This document shows positions 59,566 through 64,000 of a stretch of 64,000 nt of DNA, one piece after another. The notes under the pieces are model-generated. The model was not told the origin of the DNA and did not search any database. It saw nothing but the letters and a program-made list of their open reading frames with translations. Made by a program: the position numbers and the translations under genes. Within the stretch, counting starts at the first letter, position 1, and each line of letters begins with the position of its first letter. Origin of the DNA: Micromonospora globbae (GTDB taxonomy: Bacteria; Actinomycetota; Actinomycetes; Mycobacteriales; Micromonosporaceae); NCBI RefSeq assembly GCF_003610785.1, contig NZ_RAQQ01000026.1:1-64000 (forward strand), given 5' to 3'.

Positions 59566-60564
59566 ATGGCGACGATCTATGACGTGGCACGACAGGCCCA
59601 GGTGTCGCCCGCGACGGTGTCACGGGTGCTGAACGGCCGTACCACCGTCGATCCAGCCATGGCTGCGCGCGTGCACCAGGCGATGCGGGACCTCGACTAC
59701 CGCCCCAACGCGGTCGCCCGCAACCTGCGCCTCAGCCAGACCAGCCTCTGGGCGGTCATCATTTCCGACATCGGGAACCCGTTCTTCACCTCGATGGTGC
59801 GCGGGGTCGAGGACGTCGCGCAGGGCGCCGGCTACTCGGTGGTGCTGTGCAACAGCGACGAGGACCCGGAGAAGGAGTCCCGGTACATCGCCGCGGCCCT
59901 GGCCGAGCGGATGGCCGGGGTCATCATCTCGACGTCCGGCCGGTCCACGGTGATCAACCGGTTGGTCGAGGCACGCATCCCCGTCGTCGCGATCGACCGT
60001 CAGCTGCGCGGCGTCACCATCGACACGGTGCTCGTCGACAACGTGCAGGGCGCGGAGCTGGCCACCACCCATCTGCTCGACAACGGCTACCGGCGGGTCG
60101 CCTGCATCACCGGTCCCCGCCGCATCTCCACCGCGGCGCAGCGGCTGCGCGGGTACCAGCGCGCGCTGCGGTCGCGCGGGCACGAGGCGAGCGACAGCCT
60201 CGTGCGGCACGCGGACTTCCGCGAGGAGGGCGGCTACCGGGCCATGGCGTCCCTGCTCGACAGCGACGACCCGCCGGACAGCGTCTTCGCGACCAACAAC
60301 CTGATGACCGTCGGCGCCGTCGAGTGCCTCGTCGACCGGGGTGTGCGGGTGCCCGCGGAGTTCGGGGTGGTGGGCTTCGACGACATCCCCTGGGCCCACC
60401 TCGTCCGGCCCTCGCTGAGCACCGTCTCCCAACCGACGTACGACCTCGGTCGGGCGGCCGCCGTGCTGCTCACCGAGCGCATCGCCAACCCGGCGCGGCC
60501 GCCGTCGACCGTCACGCTCAGCACGGTCCTCCAGGTACGCGAGAGCTCCACCCGCCCGAGCTGA
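59566..60564 (+). CDS. LacI-family regulator of the sugar locus
   Basis: 332 residues, ATG 59566 behind GGATGGAGGCGA. The DNA-binding domain is TIYDVARQAQVSPATVSRVL with the hinge helix RPNAVARNLR near residue 50. The effector domain (about 60-330) has the periplasmic-binding fold and the dimer motif FGVVGFDDIPWAHLVRPSLS. It lies at the centre of the locus, between the secreted enzymes and the isomerase-kinase operon. The three AATCGATT-type sites in the locus have the central CG step expected for LacI proteins, so this is the natural regulator. Its inducer is probably the free sugar or a phosphate of the pathway (inference). Confidence 0.93.
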   Translation: MATIYDVARQAQVSPATVSRVLNGRTTVDPAMAARVHQAMRDLDYRPNAVARNLRLSQTSLWAVIISDIGNPFFTSMVRGVEDVAQGAGYSVVLCNSDEDPEKESRYIAAALAERMAGVIISTSGRSTVINRLVEARIPVVAIDRQLRGVTIDTVLVDNVQGAELATTHLLDNGYRRVACITGPRRISTAAQRLRGYQRALRSRGHEASDSLVRHADFREEGGYRAMASLLDSDDPPDSVFATNNLMTVGAVECLVDRGVRVPAEFGVVGFDDIPWAHLVRPSLSTVSQPTYDLGRAAAVLLTERIANPARPPSTVTLSTVLQVRESSTRPS

Positions 60565-60578
60565 CCCGGACCGCACGG

Positions 60579-60620
60579 GGGCGGGGAGCCTGCCCCCAGT
60601 TCGCGTCAGGCTCCCCGCCC
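60579..60620. terminator. Bidirectional terminator between LacI and isomerase genes
   Basis: Perfect 14-bp stem GGGCGGGGAGCCTG (60579-60592) with 60607-60620 and a 14-base loop, between convergent stops. Confidence 0.85.
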
Positions 60621-60694
60621 GTCCCCACCGTCCCCCATGGCGGTGGTCCCGTGCGGCCCGGCCCCGCCTCCCCGCGAGGGCCGGGCCGCCGGCC

Positions 60695-62329
60695 CTAGAT
60701 GTTCACGTCACCGCAGAGGTGCACCTGGACGCCGAGTTCGGCGAACATGGCGGCCTTGACCCGCAGCGCCCGGTCCGCGGTCTCCCGGTCCGGCGCGTAG
60801 GCGACGTTCACGTGGTTCGCCTTGTGGCGCGCCATCAGCTGGTCACGGCCGACACCGTGCAGCACGGCGTGCATGATCGGCCACTGCGGGTTCGTGGCCT
60901 CCAGGCGGCGCCGGGTCTCCTCCGGGGGAAGCTCCACAACCGTCCCCCGGCCGATGTCGACGTGCAGCGCGCCGTCCATGATGAACACCCGCGACCAGAC
61001 GATCTCCCCCGGCTTCGAGACACCGCTCAGCGTGCCACCGCCCAGCGGGAAGAACATCGGCGGCTGGCGCATGCTGTACGACTTGTCGTACCCGCCGTTG
61101 TGGGACGCGGGCACCGAGCCCGAGATCTCGAAGACCCAGACGAAGTCGTCGCCGTACCGCTCGCCCCACCGGACGTCGTGCAGCGTCGTCGCCGGGTCGA
61201 GGCCCATGGCCGTCCAGATCCGGTTGGTGACCAGCGAGTCGACGGCCACCCCCTCGTCCACCTCGTTGAAGTGCGGCAGCGGCGCCCCCGCGTAGAGCTC
61301 GCGCGTGCCGTCGCGGCTGAGGACCGGTGGCCGCTCGACGTTGTTCAGCAGACCCTCGGCGAGGTCGCTGGCCGGTACGACGTCCTTGAGGCCCTGCTGG
61401 TACTGGATGCCGACGGCGTCCAGGCCGAAGTCGTCGGCGATGCGCAGGGCGGCGATGTACATCTTGAACTGGCTCAGCAGCTGGGCGTCGGTCAGCTCGG
61501 TGGCCTCGTCGGTCCCGGTGTGGAAGGTCATCCCCGCCTCGTCCAGCCAACGGCGGACCGCGTGGGCCTCCTCGTCCGTCACCCGTGCCATCTCGGCGAC
61601 CAGCGCGCTCTGCGACAGCCGCTCCTTGTAGATGCCGAGCGGGTTGATCAGCTCGTCGTCGAAGATGGCGTTGTACATGCCCATGCAGCCCTCGTCGAAG
61701 ACGCCGATGATCGCCTTCTCCCGCGCGAGCTGGGTGGCCAGGGCGCGGCCGAGGTGGACCTCGGCGTCGTCGGGCAGGGCGGGCAGGTCGCGTACGTGGC
61801 TGGTGTCGTGGTGCAGCTCCCCCGTCTCCAGCCAGGTGCGCAGCCCGTCGACCGCCCAGTCGTCGGTGAAGTCCTGGCTCCACAACGCCGAGTGCCGCAC
61901 GCCCGCCTTCGTGAGGCTCGCCGTGAGGTTCAGCAGGCCGACCAGCCCCGGGAACTCGCCGCTCCAGTTGGCCACGACGAGGATGGGCCCGCGGTGGCTG
62001 CGCAACCCGGCCAGCACGTGGTGGCTGTACTGCCAGACCGCCTCGACGACGATCAGCGGCGCGTCGACCGGGATCCGCTTGAAGACCTCGATGCCGGCCC
62101 GTTGGCTGTCGATGAAGCCGTGGCCCTTGTCCGGGTCGAACGCGTGGCCGCGCTCGACCTTCCAGCCCAGCGCGTTGACCGCCGCGGTGAGGTCGGCCTC
62201 CAGCTGCTGCTGGGTGGGCCAGCAGGTGACGTTCGCGCTCAGCCGGAGGTCGCCGCTGGCCACCGTGTAGACGGTGCCGGGTGCCGCCGAGGGTGGATCG
62301 GCCAACACGGGCAGCTGGTAACTGGTCAT
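60695..62329 (-). CDS. L-fucose/D-arabinose-isomerase-family sugar isomerase
   Basis: 544 residues, ATG 62329 overlapping the kinase stop by 4 bases and with its own AAGGAG site. The fold is the three-domain FucI/AraA type: IVVEAVWQYSHHVLAGLRSH, then IIGVFDEGCMGMYNAIFDDE with the metal-site Glu/Asp region and NPLGIYKERLSQSAL. A C-terminal barrel ends with HAVLHGVGRDQLMARHKANH. Enzymes of this family need Mn2+ and convert L-fucose to L-fuculose or, having the same stereochemistry at C2-C4, D-arabinose to D-ribulose. No fuculose-phosphate aldolase is present in the window, and the partner kinase feeds the pentose-phosphate route best. D-arabinose is therefore the favoured substrate; biochemical proof is lacking. 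Confidence 0.82.
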   Translation of the reverse strand: MTSYQLPVLADPPSAAPGTVYTVASGDLRLSANVTCWPTQQQLEADLTAAVNALGWKVERGHAFDPDKGHGFIDSQRAGIEVFKRIPVDAPLIVVEAVWQYSHHVLAGLRSHRGPILVVANWSGEFPGLVGLLNLTASLTKAGVRHSALWSQDFTDDWAVDGLRTWLETGELHHDTSHVRDLPALPDDAEVHLGRALATQLAREKAIIGVFDEGCMGMYNAIFDDELINPLGIYKERLSQSALVAEMARVTDEEAHAVRRWLDEAGMTFHTGTDEATELTDAQLLSQFKMYIAALRIADDFGLDAVGIQYQQGLKDVVPASDLAEGLLNNVERPPVLSRDGTRELYAGAPLPHFNEVDEGVAVDSLVTNRIWTAMGLDPATTLHDVRWGERYGDDFVWVFEISGSVPASHNGGYDKSYSMRQPPMFFPLGGGTLSGVSKPGEIVWSRVFIMDGALHVDIGRGTVVELPPEETRRRLEATNPQWPIMHAVLHGVGRDQLMARHKANHVNVAYAPDRETADRALRVKAAMFAELGVQVHLCGDVNI

Positions 62330-63861
62330 GGGGCGGCTCCTTCGGTGCCTCGGTTGTCGCTGGCGGCCGGCGGGCCGGCCAGCAGACGGACCTGACGTGC
62401 AGCGAGCGCGTGCGCGACCCGCTTGGAACTCGTGTACAGCTCGCGGTAGAGCCCGTAGAGCTCGTCGTAGTCGGCGGCGAGCGCGGGGCGGGGCTGCCGG
62501 ACCTCGCGGACGGGATTCCACGTCTCGATCGAGACGGTCCATCCCGTCTGCGCGGCGAGGAACGCGGCGCCGTAGCTCGCGCCGATGGTCTGCGTGGGGA
62601 TCACCTGGGCGCGTCCGGTGATGTCCGAGACGATCTGGGTCCAGAGGCCGCCCTGGGTGCCGCCACCGACGGCGACGACGCGCCGGATGTCACCGCCGCT
62701 GGCCTCGATGGTCTCGATGTTGTGGCGGACGCCCAGGCCGGTGGCCTCGAGCGCGGCGCGGTAGAGGTCGCCGCGGGTGTGCGAGAGGGTGAGGCCGGCG
62801 ACGACGCCGCGCGCCTCCGGATCGAGGATGGGGGTCCGCTCGCCGGCGAAGTACGGGAGCATGAGCAGCCCGCGCGCGCCGGGCGCGGAGGCCTCGGCCA
62901 ACCGGAGCAGTTCCGGATAGTCCGGCGAGCCGAACAGGTCACGCAGCCACGCCGTGACCGCTCCGGACGTCGCGAGTCCACCGGCGAGGTTGCGGGTGCC
63001 GGGCAGGGCGCCGACCGTCCCCCACAGCGACGGGTTCGTGAGCCGGCCGGCGACGGTGTGGACGAGGAACATCGTGGTGCCGTACATGAGCATCAGGTCG
63101 CCGACGCCCTGGGCGCCGACGCTGATCGCCTCCGACCAGGCGTCGATGGTGCCGGTGACGACCGGGACGCCGGCCGGGAGGCCGGCCTCGGCCGCCGCCC
63201 GCGCGGTGACCTCCCCCGCCACCTGCCCCGGCCAGCGCAGTGGGGGCAGGTCGAGGTCGGGGGCGATCTCCTTGGCCCACGGCGCGTACCAGTCCTGGCG
63301 TTCGGTGTCGTAGAGCGGCGTGCACTGGCTCGCCGAGTGGTGGTCGAGCACGTACCGGTCGGTGAGGTTGACGACGAGCCACGAGCTGGGCATGAACAGC
63401 CGCCGCGCCCGCCGGAACAGCTCCGGCTCGTTGTCGGCCACCCAGGCCACCTTGGCGCCTGCCGCCTGGCTGGACAGCGCCGAACCGCACCGGCGCAGGA
63501 TCTCCTCCTCGCCGAACCGCTCGGTGAGGCGGGCGATCTGGGCGGTCGACCGCGTGTCGACGCCGTACAGGATGGCCGGTCGCAGCGGCTGGTTCGCGGC
63601 GTCGGTGAGCAGCACGCACGGCCCCATGCCGCTCACTCCCACGGCGACGACCTCGGCGTCCTCGGCCGCCAGCAGTTCGCGGCTCAGCGAGACGAACTCC
63701 CGCCACCAGACGTCGGCGTCCATCTCCACCCAGCCGGGCCGGGGGCGGCTCACCTCGTGCGACCGGGTGGCCGACCGGAGGACCCGGCCGTCGGCGTCCA
63801 CGAGGACGCCCTTGCTGCTCGACGTGCCGATGTCGACGCCCAGGACGGCCGCAACCCTCAT
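62326..63861 (-). CDS. FGGY-family carbohydrate kinase, predicted D-ribulose/ketopentose kinase
   Basis: 511 residues from ATG 63861. The N-terminal phosphate motif is VLGVDIGTSSSKGVLVDADG; GWVEMDADVWW and VVAVGVSGMGPCVLL follow the xylulokinase/gluconokinase pattern. TGTIDAWSEAISVGAQG and MYGTTMFLV line the second half-site, and VVAVGGGTQGGLWTQIVSDI is the adenine-binding motif. The family phosphorylates ketoses or aldonates in the cytosol. Paired with a FucI-type isomerase it would make D-ribulose-5-phosphate, an ordinary pentose-phosphate intermediate. It is first in the two-gene operon, with a LacI-type operator 16 bases upstream of the start. Confidence 0.88.
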   Translation of the reverse strand: MRVAAVLGVDIGTSSSKGVLVDADGRVLRSATRSHEVSRPRPGWVEMDADVWWREFVSLSRELLAAEDAEVVAVGVSGMGPCVLLTDAANQPLRPAILYGVDTRSTAQIARLTERFGEEEILRRCGSALSSQAAGAKVAWVADNEPELFRRARRLFMPSSWLVVNLTDRYVLDHHSASQCTPLYDTERQDWYAPWAKEIAPDLDLPPLRWPGQVAGEVTARAAAEAGLPAGVPVVTGTIDAWSEAISVGAQGVGDLMLMYGTTMFLVHTVAGRLTNPSLWGTVGALPGTRNLAGGLATSGAVTAWLRDLFGSPDYPELLRLAEASAPGARGLLMLPYFAGERTPILDPEARGVVAGLTLSHTRGDLYRAALEATGLGVRHNIETIEASGGDIRRVVAVGGGTQGGLWTQIVSDITGRAQVIPTQTIGASYGAAFLAAQTGWTVSIETWNPVREVRQPRPALAADYDELYGLYRELYTSSKRVAHALAARQVRLLAGPPAASDNRGTEGAAP

Positions 63862-63876
63862 GGCGCCACTGTTCCA

Positions 63877-63888
63877 GCAATCGATTTC
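63877..63888. promoter_or_regulatory. LacI-type operator of the kinase-isomerase operon
   Basis: GCAATCGATTTC (GAAATCGATTGC in the gene direction), the third site of the locus. A TTGACG -35 candidate lies at 63918-63923 on the minus strand; the -10 box is not clear. Confidence 0.68.
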
Positions 63889-63930
63889 CGAATCAAGACC
63901 GATCCGCGAACGTCTCTCGTCAACCACCGG

Positions 63931-64000
63931 TCACGCCGACGCCGGCAGGGCAGCGTTCGTGCTGGTGAACGGCGGGGACGCGGAGCCATCGGCGACCGGC
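63931..64000 (-). CDS. Possible C-terminal end of another gene entering from the right edge
   Basis: One minus-strand frame is open from base 64000 to a TGA at 63931-63933 and reads PVADGSASPPFTSTNAALPA followed by SA. The composition fits the end of a secreted or surface protein. It is short, so it could be chance. If real, it would lie just upstream of the kinase operon on the same strand. Confidence 0.3.
   Translation of the reverse strand, partial: PVADGSASPPFTSTNAALPASA

Overview
The window is chromosomal DNA of a very GC-rich actinomycete, most likely a Micromonosporaceae member such as Micromonospora (inference). The pointers are strong G/C third-position bias, GTG starts, many Sec/Tat-exported hydrolases, an AfsR-type BTAD/NB-ARC regulator, Drr-type ABC genes and a long GATCATGAAG palindrome. 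There are no rRNA, tRNA, CRISPR, phage or transposase genes. No gene-free stretch exceeds about 285 bases.

Regions: (1) 1-5.0 kb is a minus-strand cluster: a cysteine-rich double-psi-barrel-like protein, a frameshifted Tat/OB-fold protein, a MauE/DoxX-type redox membrane protein, an M23 endopeptidase and an SLT+amidase wall hydrolase. It looks like an exported cell-wall module whose products need disulfides. (2) 5-11.5 kb holds a streptogrisin-like protease, a monooxygenase-like protein, a decayed SMP-30-like remnant, an MFS exporter with a regulator flanked by two matching 19-bp operators, a Gfo/Idh/MocA oxidoreductase and a frameshifted unknown. (3) 11.5-18.6 kb has a FUSC-like exporter, an AfsR-like regulator, DrrA/DrrB and a TetR regulator. 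(4) 18.7-26.7 kb has a PEP-synthase/rifampicin-phosphotransferase-like enzyme with paired operators, an FkbM methyltransferase, a SnoaL-like protein, an SDR remnant, an HxlR regulator, a secreted beta-helix enzyme and an MFS transporter. (5) 26.7-45.5 kb has M14 and M64 secreted peptidases, zwf, TetR and MarR regulators, three LtrA-like membrane proteins, DoxX, an AlkZ/YcaQ-like winged-helix protein, a DHA2 exporter, an anchored propeller protein and a YdeI-like protein.

(6) 45.6-63.9 kb is the most striking part, a coherent sugar-polymer utilisation locus. It encodes a secreted GH43/GH32-like propeller enzyme, a complete ribose-type ABC importer, a secreted GH172 (DUF2961) enzyme, a CobW-type metallochaperone coupled to a Tat-exported GH116 enzyme, a LacI regulator, an L-fucose/D-arabinose-isomerase-family enzyme and an FGGY kinase. 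GH172 and GH116 are families with known exo-D-arabinofuranosidases, and FucI-type isomerases convert D-arabinose to D-ribulose. The best hypothesis is a D-arabinan/D-arabinose utilisation locus: outside cleavage, pentose import, isomerisation, then phosphorylation to D-ribulose-5-phosphate. Two divergent promoters at 54.4-54.6 kb carry LacI-type operators at identical spacing, and a third matching site precedes the kinase-isomerase operon, so the locus is probably one regulon.

Three places (about 4225, 10529, and 12005 with 12072) show single-base indels next to short G or C runs that break or transiently shift reading frames. They may be sequencing errors or real lesions.
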